Assembly (NCBI GenBank): GCA_037447655.1
Contig: JBBHKE010002508.1
Location: 1-64,000, forward strand
Direction: 5' to 3'
DNA: 64,000 nt
DNA from: Zygnema cylindricum
Taxonomy: Eukaryota; Streptophyta; Zygnematophyceae; Zygnematales; Zygnemataceae
The position numbers and the translations under genes were made by a program. Position 1 is the stretch's first letter. Every line of letters begins with the position of its first letter. The notes under the pieces are model-generated. The model ran no database searches. It saw only the letters and a program-made list of their open reading frames with translations, and was not told the DNA's origin. This document shows, one piece after another, positions 21,633-32,086 of the stretch.

Positions 21633-23604
21633 GGTTATGGGCCCACCATCTAGGGTGCCTATGTTCGATGGAACACACTTCACTTATTCGGAGTTTATTA
21701 TGGAGGGATTGCTTTTCGAGAAGCACTTATGGGGAATTGTTTCGGGACAAGTGAGATGTCCGCCACCTGGCTTTGGAGGAGGTTACTATGGAGAATCATC
21801 TGAGGCTGCTCAGAATATCAACCGGAGTTCAGATGAATCAAAAGGTGAAGGGAAAAACCTTTCTGTGAATAGGGAAATAGTGGAGAAGGATAAAGGGACA
21901 CTTATTGTGAGGGGAGCTATGCTCTCCGCCACATCTTCACTTAGAGGAGTTATAAGTAAAACTGAATTAAATGATAGTAAAATTTGGGATTATAAAAACA
22001 CTATAGCGAAACATCTTATACTTAGATATGTGTCTAAGTCCATAGCTATCACTCTTTTAAGTCTTACCAAGTCTTCGAAAATATGGGAAACACTAAGGCA
22101 TATTTATAAGAGTGAGACTATTCAGAGGCAGCAGTTAGTAAAACAGGAAATAGAGGCCTATGTTTATAAAGGCGGTAACATGATAGAGTTTTGCAATGAT
22201 ATTGCTGCGTTATATGTTGAGCTTGCTAGTGCGGGGTATGTAGAATCTGAGGAGAGAAAGATCAATACACTACTCATGAAACTCCCAGAGGAGTACGAAA
22301 ACATCATTTATCGTATGCAGGCAATGGATGGCTCCTCATGGACTTGGAGCTTTACCATGGGGATAATTCTTGTGAGGGAAAGCACTTTGGAGCTTCGTAG
22401 GGGAAGTGAGAGGGTAACTGCATTTACAGCTGGTGGTGATTCGCGGAAGCGTGATAAGAGGAACGGTGGCGACGAGCGGAAGCGTGATGAGAGGAAGAAA
22501 GACAAAGGTAAACCTTATCGGAACTTTGGTGGAAAGAGAGGGAGAGGAAAAGAAAGGGGAGCTTGGAAAAAAGGTGTTTGCTTCTTTTGTGGAGAATCGG
22601 GTCACTATATTGAGGAGTGCCCTTGCTTGGAAGAACTTAGAAGTTGGAATGTTAAAGAGGAGGAAGAAGGGGAAGAGGAGAAAGAAGATGAAGAAATATT
22701 GGAGCTTCTTCACATCGGTAGAATGGAGAAGAGAGAGAAGTACACAGAAATTACACGAAAGCAACGATGTGCTTTTGGAGGTATAAGGGAAGTAAAGGGA
22801 AGGGAGGTACTTGAGGGAGTTAGAAATGATGAGGATGTCAAGGAGAGTAGAAAGTATGAGTTAGAAATGAGAAAGTCAGATCTAGGATACATAAATGAAA
22901 AAGGGAAAAATAAAAATAATAAGGATAATTCTATAAATATTTGGGAAACAGAAAACAGGTTGGAAAATGAGAGTTCAACGGATTTGGAGGAAAGGGGAGA
23001 AGTAAAACTAGAGGGGGTTTTAAATGATAGTGGAGAAAAGAAATATTTAATGAAAAGCTTAGGGGAGGAGAAATACTCTTTGGGAATCATTATAGAAAGT
23101 GATAGTGGAAAGAATTCCATAGAAGAGAGTGAGGAAAGTTCAGAAAATGGGGTGAGTATCATGGATAAAAATATGAGCTTGGAAGATGTAGATTTTATGA
23201 GGAACTTAGTGGGGACTCTTGATATAACGATAAATATGGGGGGTAATCGTTTTGACATCACTAATGGGAGTGATGGCATTTATGGTGGTGTGCCTGTAAA
23301 AGGGTTAGCATCTGGGTGTGTGTCGCAGATTGGGGATGGGGCTGGTTTTTTGAATTGCAAGAGGGAAATCGTATTCTATGTGGATGGAAAAGAGATGAGT
23401 GGGATAAAATCTTTGCTTAGATTTATGGAAAATTGTATGCTTAATAAAATATGTGATCAGCAAGATGGAATGTTTATTTCAGCTCATCTAATGGACCTTT
23501 TAAAATACGAGAGTATTCACTTAGTGTTTTATGAGGAGAAAAGAAAGAGGAAAAAGAAAAGAAGGAAAAAAAAATATTATATATATATTTTTAGTGGGAG
23601 TTGA
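21613..23604 (+). CDS. Gag-only polyprotein with zinc knuckle and RNase H-like remnant (copy 3)
   Basis: The protein is identical to copy 2 over its whole length (663 aa from the ATG at 21613 in the LTR). It has the same layout: gag core, CCHC zinc knuckle at residues 323-336, pol remnants, catalytically incomplete RNase H-like segment and Lys/Arg-rich tail. Protein identity with copy 2, against about a dozen changes in copy 1, suggests that units 2 and 3 come from a recent duplication or conversion. No protease, integrase or active RT is encoded, so mobility would need a helper element. Confidence 0.85.
   Translation: MEPIEFQVMGPPSRVPMFDGTHFTYSEFIMEGLLFEKHLWGIVSGQVRCPPPGFGGGYYGESSEAAQNINRSSDESKGEGKNLSVNREIVEKDKGTLIVRGAMLSATSSLRGVISKTELNDSKIWDYKNTIAKHLILRYVSKSIAITLLSLTKSSKIWETLRHIYKSETIQRQQLVKQEIEAYVYKGGNMIEFCNDIAALYVELASAGYVESEERKINTLLMKLPEEYENIIYRMQAMDGSSWTWSFTMGIILVRESTLELRRGSERVTAFTAGGDSRKRDKRNGGDERKRDERKKDKGKPYRNFGGKRGRGKERGAWKKGVCFFCGESGHYIEECPCLEELRSWNVKEEEEGEEEKEDEEILELLHIGRMEKREKYTEITRKQRCAFGGIREVKGREVLEGVRNDEDVKESRKYELEMRKSDLGYINEKGKNKNNKDNSINIWETENRLENESSTDLEERGEVKLEGVLNDSGEKKYLMKSLGEEKYSLGIIIESDSGKNSIEESEESSENGVSIMDKNMSLEDVDFMRNLVGTLDITINMGGNRFDITNGSDGIYGGVPVKGLASGCVSQIGDGAGFLNCKREIVFYVDGKEMSGIKSLLRFMENCMLNKICDQQDGMFISAHLMDLLKYESIHLVFYEEKRKRKKKRRKKKYYIYIFSGS
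21633..21647 (+). promoter_or_regulatory. Primer-binding site, half-tRNA iMet type (copy 3)
   Basis: GGTTATGGGCCCACC adjoining LTR 3, identical to copies 1 and 2. Confidence 0.8.
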
Positions 23605-23633
23605 AAAGAAAGTAGACTAGAAAATAAGGGGAG

Positions 23634-24872
23634 TGTTGAAATTTATGTATTTTCTAGGTCTATATTGGAAAATTAAATAGAGTAAGTCAGCAAAGGCAAC
23701 CTGCTTCTCACTCAACTCTCTCCGGTCCCCATACTTGTTGCAGTCACTGAAGACCAGAGAGAGAGCTAGAGCCATGGCTGTCTAAAGAGGATAGGCTAAT
23801 TCGTAGTTTGTACCAAAATGGTTGTGAAGGTTCCAGGATTTGATCCCGGGACCTACATCCTATAATAGACGTTAGCTTTAGCCTATGGCTTAGAGTAAAC
23901 GATATCATATATAGGGTACAATAGTAACTTATAAGCGGACAAGAAGAGAGTTCTAACAAACTAACAAATAACCAAAAACATCTCTAGACGAGTTTTGAAA
24001 CCATGGTCTGTGGTTATATATGTAGAGGTAAACCTTAACCAACAAGGCGTTATCGAAACGATACACGTGACGGGTTTCATAAATATATAAACATTAACGC
24101 AACAGCTAATTAACAGCAGACTAACCAAAAGGAGCAATTCCTGCATGTACGCGAATCTGAACCTTGTAATATATGTTTTGATCGGACGGCCGGCATTATA
24201 GCCGCCACGCGAAGTGAGCTTTTGGCGGCATACGGAGATAGCGTCACGCGGTGCCACGTGGCGCCACATTATTTGATACCGGAGAAGATGGGAGGAGGAA
24301 CCATGGCTTCCGATTTGACAGGTGTCACCTTGTAGACCTTGTCGTACAATTGTCGTACAATAAGTACATCGCCCATTGTACCTTCTTGTACTATATAGTG
24401 TTCCTATTGGACTAGGGTTTAGTAGTAGGTACTCGTGAGTAGGCAGACCGAGACTTAGTAATATTTAGGTACCTCTCTCTCTAAGAGAGCTTGTAACTAT
24501 AAAGGTCATCTTTGACCAGCCATAACTTAATGCTCGGGTGAGCAAATTCAGTGATTCTTTTTGCTGCGAACTCAAGGGAGTCCAAGCTACACAGGGGTAT
24601 AGTCGGTCAGATTCTTTGCGTGCCAGGGTGGCCCTTATTCAGTGGGAAAGTCAAAGTGGGGAATATTGTCCAAAACACATATTCAAGCTTTGCATTCTGT
24701 GGTGGAACTGAGCACACAGAAGGTCTTCTCTTCACAGGGGTGAAGGTGTATTGGGGTTCTAATTGTCAAGGGATCATTCATTTGGGTTTATATCAACTTG
24801 GAGTCGGCACTATCTAGATTAGCTTCTTTTGGATCTGCGAATTCTTTGGGCAATGGAGCCCATAGAATTTCA
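23634..24872 (+). mobile_element. Array LTR 4 (outer right terminus)
   Basis: 1239-bp LTR ending GAATTTCA, followed by the target duplication AATAT and not by a primer-binding site. Seven substitutions against LTRs 1-3 are clustered in 24569-24656 (R-U5), with isolated ones at about 23839 and 24846. Several of the variant bases agree with the related LTRs at 25477-26403 or 30657-31808. Confidence 0.92.
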
Positions 24873-25476
24873 AATATTTAGTAGGAGTCTCAATGATCCT
24901 AGGAAAAAAGATTGGGAAGCGGCCAAGAGAGTCATGCATTACTTAATAGGAACAACAGATCTGTGGTTGCATTTAGGGGGATATAATACTGACATCATCA
25001 CTTGGAGTAATGCGAGTTATGGGGATGCTCCAATGACGAGGTGTACATCTAGGTATGTCTTGTATGATGGGAATGGGGCTTGGTGTTGGAGCAGTAAACA
25101 ACAAAGGTAATTACTCAGTCCACCATCGAGGCTGAGTATATGGCATCTTGTTCCGTTGTGAAAGAATTGATGTGGGTAAAAACAATGCTTGAAGAACTTA
25201 ATTATATGAAGAGTGGAATGAAAAAAATATTTTGTGATAATCTAGTTGCAATTGCAATATCAACAAATCCAAAACCTCACTTCAAAGTTAAACACATGGA
25301 TATCAAATTGAGCTTTGTTAGAGAGAAAGTTGGGAATAAAATTATAAGTTTGGAATATAAACCGGATGGGGAAATGGTAGCAGATATGATGACCAAACCT
25401 GTGTCTTCTCCCAAATTGGCATTTTGTAGGGAGAAGTGTGGACTGAAGCAAAAGATAGATTAGAAAATAAGAGGGT
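24873..25476 (+). pseudogene. Copia element G RNase H, right half
   Basis: Continues the frame of 13815-13913 after the array: FSRSLNDPRKKDWEAAK, then DIITWSNASYGDAPM (catalytic Asp changed to Asn), a frameshift near 25107, and VKELMWVKTMLEELNYM. HFKVKHMDIKLSFVREKV and MVADMMTKPVSSPK follow, with a stop at about 25461. The polypurine-like tract AAAATAAGAGGG lies before the LTR at 25477. Element G was thus the landing site of the array. Confidence 0.87.
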
Positions 25477-26403
25477 TGTTCAAAAAGGTATTTTCTATTT
25501 TATGTCTTTTGTCACTCTGTCTATGAAAGTTGTTAAAGTCCTCACACTTGTCAAAGTCACTGATGACTGAAAAAAACAGCCATGGCTGCCTGTGGTGGCC
25601 TTAAGAAGTCATACAGGAAGGCAGATAAATGTAGGTGGAGAGGCTAGCAAAACTTAGGCACCGAAGGGATTCCGGCCTAAGTAGTGAAGGATGTTAGCCG
25701 TAGGGCGTAGACGTGCTCCTTATCCTTTAAGTCTCGATGAAACAATGTATTATTAAGGCGTAATATGTATATAGACGTATATGCGATGACAAACGAAACA
25801 AACATGAAATTGAACTGCACTAAATACAAGACCACATGAAACAACATTTCATTTTAAACGGATGAAATCAAATGTCGGTTTCAAATCAGACAGCTCACGA
25901 TGGAGCCGACACACCGGCGTGGACATTTGGCGGTTTATGAGCTAATGTCGACGGATGACACGTGGCACGTCATGAATGAAGAGCGTACATTACGAAGCAA
26001 ATATGGCTCAAGAATTGACAAGCGACAAATGGACGGCCATGCCATACGATGGTCACGTGTACCTTTTTCTACCTTAAAGTCTTTTGATTGGTTAGGTACA
26101 ATAGTTGTAGGGGTTTTGAGAGAGATTTAGGACTTAGAATTTTATAGGCATCTCTCTCTGAGAGACCTTTTGTATTTATAAGCCATCTTTGGCAAGCCAT
26201 AACTTAATGCTCAAGGGAGCAAATTCAGTTATTCTTTTTACGTTCGACTCAAAGGAGTTGGGCCTTCACAAGGGTGAAGGTGGTCAAAATATTTGTGTGC
26301 CAGGGTGGCACTTATTCAGTGGGAAAGTCAAACGAGGAAATATTATCTCAGAGGTTTCGTATATGTTGGACATTTTGTGGGCAAATGGAGGTCTTCTTTT
26401 ACA
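25477..26403 (+). mobile_element. Copia LTR (LTR3 subfamily), 3' LTR of element G
   Basis: About 927 bp, starting TGTTCAAAAAGG after the purine tract and ending TTTTACA. It shares the AGCCATGGCT block, the CTTATTCAGTGGGAAAGTC U5 motif and R-U5 hairpins with the other LTRs. Its second hairpin, CCTTCAC/GTGAAGG, is the strongest in the window. It resembles the LTR at 59417-60314 more than LTR1 or LTR2. The ends are diverged, so the boundaries are good to a few bases. Confidence 0.75.
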
Positions 26404-27155
26404 CTAATTAGGGTAGAGTACAAAATAGCGTAAAGAACGTTCAATAAGATCTAAATAGTATGGTGTACGGTCGATGTCAGACCGTACATAAATGTACCTT
26501 TTCAACTATAAAAATGAATTAAATCAAACGGGCACGTGTGCTCAAAAATCGGGTTTCGATTTAGTCTCATAACTGCCGTAAATTAGTCTCACATGTACAG
26601 ATATTTAAATTTTGCGACGGTGTACAATTTCTAATATTTTGTACGGATACATATATTAATGTATAAAATTGTACAAAAATTACTCTATTATTTGCAACTC
26701 CCAAATTAACATGAACGCCAAAATTAGAATACACCTTTTTTTATGAAAATTTTCAAATTCCTAATTAGCATTAATAATGATATTTTTTTCTCAACACTAA
26801 TTAAACTTTGACACTAATAACGATTCACGGTATACTGACATGCGCTAAAATGGACGCGCCGGACAAACAAGTAGGCCGAAGTACTGGACCGTACACGTAC
26901 AAGGTCGTACGCACTAAAATACTTATATGATCGTATAAAACAACACTAAACAAATCAGACGAAACTGCAAGTGAAATTAAGCAGCGTAGCATTACTCAAA
27001 CTGTGATTCACATTGATTCCTGATATATGATTCGCACAGTGTAGCGGTTTCTCCGGTTCTTTTGTCTCCGCTACATTTTGGCGACTGTTTTAACCGATTC
27101 TCTGTCTATAAAAATCGAAAGTAAAATTGAAAGTGGAGTCAGCCAAAACAAGTGG
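26404..27155. other. AT-rich non-genic DNA with a perfect 9-bp hairpin
   Basis: No coding signal and no element I recognise. At 26464-26488 there is a perfect inverted repeat TGTACGGTC / GACCGTACA around a 7-base loop. GTAC-containing words recur, similar in style to the LTR U3 regions, so this may be a decayed LTR. Confidence 0.4.
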
Positions 27156-27163
27156 ATTTGTCT

Positions 27164-27663
27164 CAGAGGTCGCAAATGGTTAAGTGAAACCATAAGCGAC
27201 CGCCCGTGTTGGATCCGGAACGGAAAAGAACCCTAAAAAATCCTAAAAACCCTAAAAAATCCTAAAAAACCCTAAAATCCCTAAAAATTTGGGGGGTCGG
27301 GCGGATTCGAGCGGGTGGTTCACGAAAAAAAAAATGGTTACGGTCTGGAAAGCAAAAAACGGAAAAAAGTTGAAGGTTTTGTGCTGTCAATACTATCCAA
27401 CATTATTGTACTTTGTACTCTAAGTATCATGGAAGTCACAAGGGAGATGTATCACTAATTTTGTACTTATTCGAGTACGGGCGAACAAGGGTACTTGCGA
27501 GAAATCAAGTTTTAGTTAAATTTTCTTTTTGTAAACGCATTTCGGGTAACGGGATACAATTTTGGAGCGTGACATAACTAGGTCAGGCATTGGGTACTCA
27601 AATTTTGAGAAAAAATAAACGGTCGGTTTCGGTTATCTAATTTTTTTACTTTTGCGACCTCTG
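27164..27663. mobile_element. hAT-like MITE (500 bp)
   Basis: Perfect 13-bp terminal inverted repeats CAGAGGTCGCAAA at both ends, flanked by a perfect 8-bp target duplication ATTTGTCT (27156-27163 and 27664-27671). An 8-bp duplication and CAGAGG-type termini are typical of the hAT superfamily. There is no transposase, so it is non-autonomous. It contains a block of degenerate telomere-like repeats. Confidence 0.88.
27229..27288. repeat. Degenerate telomere-like repeats inside MITE
   Basis: About seven units of the type CCCTAAA, expanded with extra A and C-to-T changes (AACCCTAAAAAATCCTAAAA and similar). They resemble the plant telomere unit TTTAGGG on the minus strand. They lie wholly within the hAT-like MITE, so they mark neither a chromosome end nor a fusion. 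Confidence 0.7.
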
Positions 27664-27671
27664 ATTTGTCT

Positions 27672-30048
27672 TACTAGCGAATAGTGCATGACACGTGGTA
27701 CATCGCCTACAATAAAAACGGTCTTTATTTACACTTCATTTTGACTATCAAATGATTGGCAAACGAATCAAGGGAGTCAGCCCAAAACATATTAAATGCT
27801 ACTACAGAAAATGGATTTTTTTTGTAAGGATAATTGTTATTTATACTTCTTTTTTTCAGGACGCCTAAGCGATATTCGGCGATATTTTGCGACTACAATA
27901 GTGTTCTATACAGTCGTGTATTAGATGGAGAAGAGACCGAAAAACGAAAGTATGGGAGTCAAGGCTGGCAAACGCAATTAGTGTGCATAAAAAAGAAAAA
28001 AAAAACATAATAGTTTTGGTACGTGAAGAAGATACTTGAAAACACTTTTGTTTGACTAACAACACGCTATATGTGGTAAATAGTATGAGTGAGAAAAGAC
28101 CCAGAAACGATATTCGGTTCCCGAAACTTCCATAAGGACGAAGGAAGTTTTATAAGTTCCGTAAGTTTAATTATTGGGGTAGCCGTGAAAAACCGGCATG
28201 ATTTTTTTTTTTATTAACAACACGTAACATTATGCAATGAGAAAAAAAAATTGTTTCACCGAAATTACTAAATCTCCATCAGGAGTTGTCAAAGAAGATA
28301 TTTACCGGCAAAAGTCTTCATGTTAGGTTTTCGTCTAGTCGTGTCAGTAAACAAGACCTATCGTACGTGTTTATCCAATGGTATTGCCACGTAGAATACA
28401 ATAATGCACATATGACAGTCATAGAAGAGTTTCTAACATAGATCTCTCATGCGCATACAACGCAAGCATGAAACGCCCAAAAAATAACGAATATGCGCAC
28501 GAAACAAAATTCAAAATTTTATAGAATGTGTTGACCGAATGTGACTTCATACTAACGGTTTTTAGGGTACATTTTTGTGCATCTTGTATATTTCAATACA
28601 ATTGCCTTACATTTAACGTACATCTAGGAACAGTGTCCATATTTTTTCGTACTTTTTACGGCTGTTTCTTTTAGGTTATTTAGGGTACATTTTCGTACAT
28701 TCCCTTATACTTGAGTACAAGTGTGTTACATTGTTTTCAACTAATAACCCTCCTTTAGAGTAACCCTCCATCAGGCGCCGACAATAATCGTACGGAAACA
28801 TTTACTGGTAGTAATACTTCGTTCACTTTTCCATCATGTCGTGTCACCAATGGAATCTATCGCGTACCTGCTTTCTTTCGATTAGACGCACTTAGGTTCA
28901 TGTTTTGACGATGAGCAGTCAAAGATTCCAAAAGCACAATATCTGAACTTGTATCCGTACATCCAACCTCAAAATTAAATTAGGTGAATGTACAATTTGT
29001 ACGTTCGTGTTTTTTATTTTTCGTAACTGTTTTGTCGTTCACATTTCGTAGTGGCGCAATAAATTTCGGATGTCAACGGATGGTGGACGAAGGGTCACGA
29101 CACATTGTTCAACAAATATTTTTTTTTGTGGTTTTCGTTGGATTTGATTCCCGCTTCTCCGAACGCGCACGGCCCGTACGTGACCTTTCCACGCGTAAAC
29201 ATTTTACACGTCCGGTGATTGATTACTCTCCTCCTTGAGGAGAGTAATTAATCACTGGACAACGTGAACCTTTGCTTGGAAAACACATAATCAGACGGTC
29301 AACGTTGTTGCCCAGAAGTTTGGAGAATCTTGACATGTCGACAGTAATCGTGTTTAAAAAAAACAATACAGTACGTCTCTTTACGGAAATTAGCTGGATC
29401 TGTACGAAAGTACACTTTTTCCATTAAAGAACCCTACTTTTCGCCTGATGGAAGTTCACCCTTAGTCTTTTTCGTTTTGAAAATTGTGGTAGTTTTTTTT
29501 TTTCTCTTTACTTACAATAACTGTACATTTTTTTCTTTTTTAGGGTTATTTAAGGGGAATTTTAGGGTTTTTACTTTTAAGGGTATATTCTTTTTCGCAC
29601 CCTCATATTACAATACAATTGCCTGAAATTTTCCATACTTTTAAGGTTTATGGGGTACACTTTCCGAATAATGTTGCACATTTCCGTATAATTTACGTTC
29701 TTTTTCAGATTTTTTAAGGTTTTTTTTTTGTCACACTTTGTATATTCTTTTGTACATCTCCGTTCATTTCCGTATAACAAAAACTGTACAAACTTTACGA
29801 AAAGTATGAAATCATCAAATCGACGAATTTTACGCAGTTATCGTAAAAAAGTTGAAATTCGTACAAATCAGACAATTATGAACAAGAGTGTCTTCGCCGG
29901 CACGTCTCTTTTTTGGAATATTTCCGTACATTATATTCATACATATAACCCTACATTTTATCCCTACGAAAAGTATACACATTTTATGAAAGTTTAAAAA
30001 ACTAGAAAAAAAAAACGAAATCCGTAAAAACGAGGAATCTATGGTTTC
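27672..30048. other. AT-rich non-genic DNA with degenerate repeats
   Basis: No gene is supported. From about 28560 to 29720 there are several diverged copies of a segment containing TTTAGGGTACATTTT followed by CGTACATT-like words and TACAATTGCCT. Direct repeats beginning CTCCATCAGG occur at about 28274 and 28767, with an inverted partner CCTGATGG near 29445. Runs of T and A are frequent. This may be an old, undetermined repeat element. Confidence 0.4.
29212..29258. repeat. Long near-perfect hairpin (22-bp arms, 3-base loop)
   Basis: The arms CCGGTGATTGATTACTC.. (29212-29233) and its partner 29237-29258 match at 20 of 22 positions around the loop CTT. Weaker complementarity extends outside (CACGT / ACGTG). 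No element boundary or coding sequence explains it. Confidence 0.7.
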
Positions 30049-32012
30049 TAGTGATAGGTATCGATGACTATTTACCGATATTTTATATATATCAAATTCC
30101 AGGTACCTGATAATTGATATATTGCTTCGATATATCAAACAACTAAATATCGCGATGTATCGGCGATTCATCGCCGATATATCATATCGCCGATATATTG
30201 AGGCTTTTTAAAACAAAAAATTATAACTATTTTTGCTACTGCTGCTAGTACTATTGTTGCTGCAACTGGTAATAAATATCCAGAAGCATTTCAGAGTCAT
30301 TATCCTCTTCACCTCTCATGCTACCTCCCATCCCTTGGGAATTTATGGAGAAAACTAAAATTGTAGCCTTTCTATAATATTAGTCGCTGGAAATAGATAA
30401 GCCGTAATGGTTATCAATCTGCATATTGGTAGATGCCTGCAAAAATGCATTGGTAGGTATTCCTGCCTAAAGGCATGAAAAGAACAGTCTGCACTTTTTT
30501 TTTTCAAATTATACTTTGACTTAATTAGTATGACCTTTTCGTATGTGAAATCTCTAAGTACTAAATAATTAATAATATCAATTACGAAATTATTATTTTT
30601 TTGTCAAATACATTTTGCGGCGACTACCTTGAAGTCACAGAAAAAAAATCACGTCGTGTTAATATTTGAGTATTTTCTAGGTCTTTATAGAAAAAGAGCA
30701 AAGGAAGTCTGTCCTTGACTCCCTTCTCCAAGCCCCCACACTTGTTGTAGTCACTAAATGCTTGATAGGGAGCTAGAGCCATAGATGCCTAAGCTCACTA
30801 CAGAAGACATATGGTGGATTAGGTAGATTAACCAAAAGGAACTTGACGGACCCAGGATTGATCTTGGTACCTCCCGTCCGTGAAGTTCCCATAGCCGTTA
30901 GCTCTAACCGTTAAGTCTTGGACTAATATTAGGATGTATAGGGTTTGATAAATATATAAATTGTTACACGTAGATTAATTTGTTTAACGGAGAATAGATA
31001 CTTAGTGCATAGATACAGTTTGATTTAGTACAGAGTACGGTATGGGGACGGAACGGATACCGCGCATTTGTTTCGATAGCGAAACAAATACCGCGCGTTG
31101 AATTTCAGCGAATACGATTATAGCCGGTTTTGATCGGACGGCCACGATAGGCGCCGCGATCACGGAAGAGGTACTTTTGGCGTTTTACGGTTTTTGCCAC
31201 GTCAGATGACACATGGCGTGATAACATTGGATTACGAGAAATCCGAAGATTACGGAAACAAATTTTGATTTGACACATGTCGACATTTTGGTCATGTTGT
31301 ACAATGGCCGTACAAAAAGTACACCGGCACCTGTACTTTTTTGTACGACACAGTAATTTGATTGGTGTCGTACTTCAGTAGATAGAGTTTTAGAGGGGGA
31401 ATACGACTTAGAAAATTTTGGGTAGGTAGCTGCCTCTAATGGCAAACTATGGCCAGCCATAACGATCAATCTACTTGACCATTTTCAGTGATTTTTTTTG
31501 CTGCGGACTCAAGGGAGTCCAGGCTACAAAAGGGTGTAGTCGGTCAGATTTTTTGCCTGCCACGGTGGCTGCATTTCTAAGGGAAAGTCAAAGTGGGTGA
31601 TTGTGTCCAAAACTCATATTTTAACTTTGCATTCTGTGGTGAAACTGAGCACACAGAAAGTCAAATTTCACAGGGGTGAAACTATAATGTGTCTCTGATT
31701 GTCAAGGGGTCAGTCATTTGAGTTTATTTCAACTTGGAGTCGGCACTATCTAGATAAGCTTCTTTTGGATCTGCGATTTCTGTGGGCAATGGAGCACACG
31801 GAGTTTCACGTCGTACGTGGCGTATCAAAGAATTTGTCTTCATCGCTAAAAAAACATATTATATGAAACATTAAATTTAAAAAAATACTATATCTATCGC
31901 GATAATTTTTGTTGGTCTCGGTACGATATATCGAGAAGTTTGCTCAATCGATATTCGATATATCGAATATCGAAATTATCGCAAAATGAAATTTCCTTGA
32001 TACCCAACACTA
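30049..32012. mobile_element. hAT-like MITE copy, interrupted by a solo LTR
   Basis: Terminal repeats TAGTGATAGGTATCGA and (reverse complement of the right end) TAGTGTTGGGTATCA. Removing the solo LTR at 30657-31808 and its target duplication leaves about 807 bp. That is colinear, in opposite orientation, with the MITE at 46966-47788. Both ends are rich in ATCGATATATCG-type palindromes. The interior shares the GCTACTGCTGCTAGTACTAT and CATGCTACCTCCCATCCC regions with the other copy. No exact 8-bp flanking duplication is visible. Confidence 0.8.
30657..31808 (+). mobile_element. Solo LTR (LTR2 subfamily) with target duplication CGTCG
   Basis: 1152 bp, starting TGTTAATATTTG and ending GAGTTTCA, flanked by CGTCG at 30652-30656 and 31809-31813. 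It is related to the array LTRs, including the U5 end with a gag-like ATG (near 31789). The paralogous MITE at 46966-47788 has the uninterrupted sequence at the same point (near 47170), which is an empty-site control. Confidence 0.92.
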
Positions 32013-32086
32013 AATTGGTTTATAATCTGAATGTACGATTTGTACTTAGAAACTGTGTAGCTGTACGATCAGTGCGAATTGACTAA

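Larger units (their letters stand above)
13914..24872 (+). mobile_element. Tandem gag-only LTR retrotransposon array (4 LTRs, 3 internal regions)
   Basis: One 10,959-bp insertion made of LTR-internal-LTR-internal-LTR-internal-LTR. LTRs are 1239 bp, internal regions 2001 bp, and the period is exactly 3240 bp. The outer ends are TGTTGAAATT and GAATTTCA. The flanks are AATAT at 13909-13913 and 24873-24877, and the RNase H reading frame of the target is continuous across them, so the whole multimer sits at one insertion site. A single unit would be a 4479-bp non-autonomous element resembling plant TR-GAG elements. The multimer probably arose by unequal LTR-LTR recombination after insertion, or by insertion of a multimeric cDNA. 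Confidence 0.92.

Noticed and set aside
13914-24872. CRISPR-like or satellite array
   Set aside because: The 3240-bp period is fully explained by LTR plus gag-only internal units of a retrotransposon.
27229-27288. Interstitial telomere or chromosome fusion point
   Set aside because: The repeats are degenerate, short and contained within a MITE with its own target duplication.
30041-32020. Exact 8-bp target duplication for the interrupted MITE
   Set aside because: The flanks ATGGTTTC and AATTGGTT share only a shifted TGGTT. The hAT assignment rests on the termini and the second copy.
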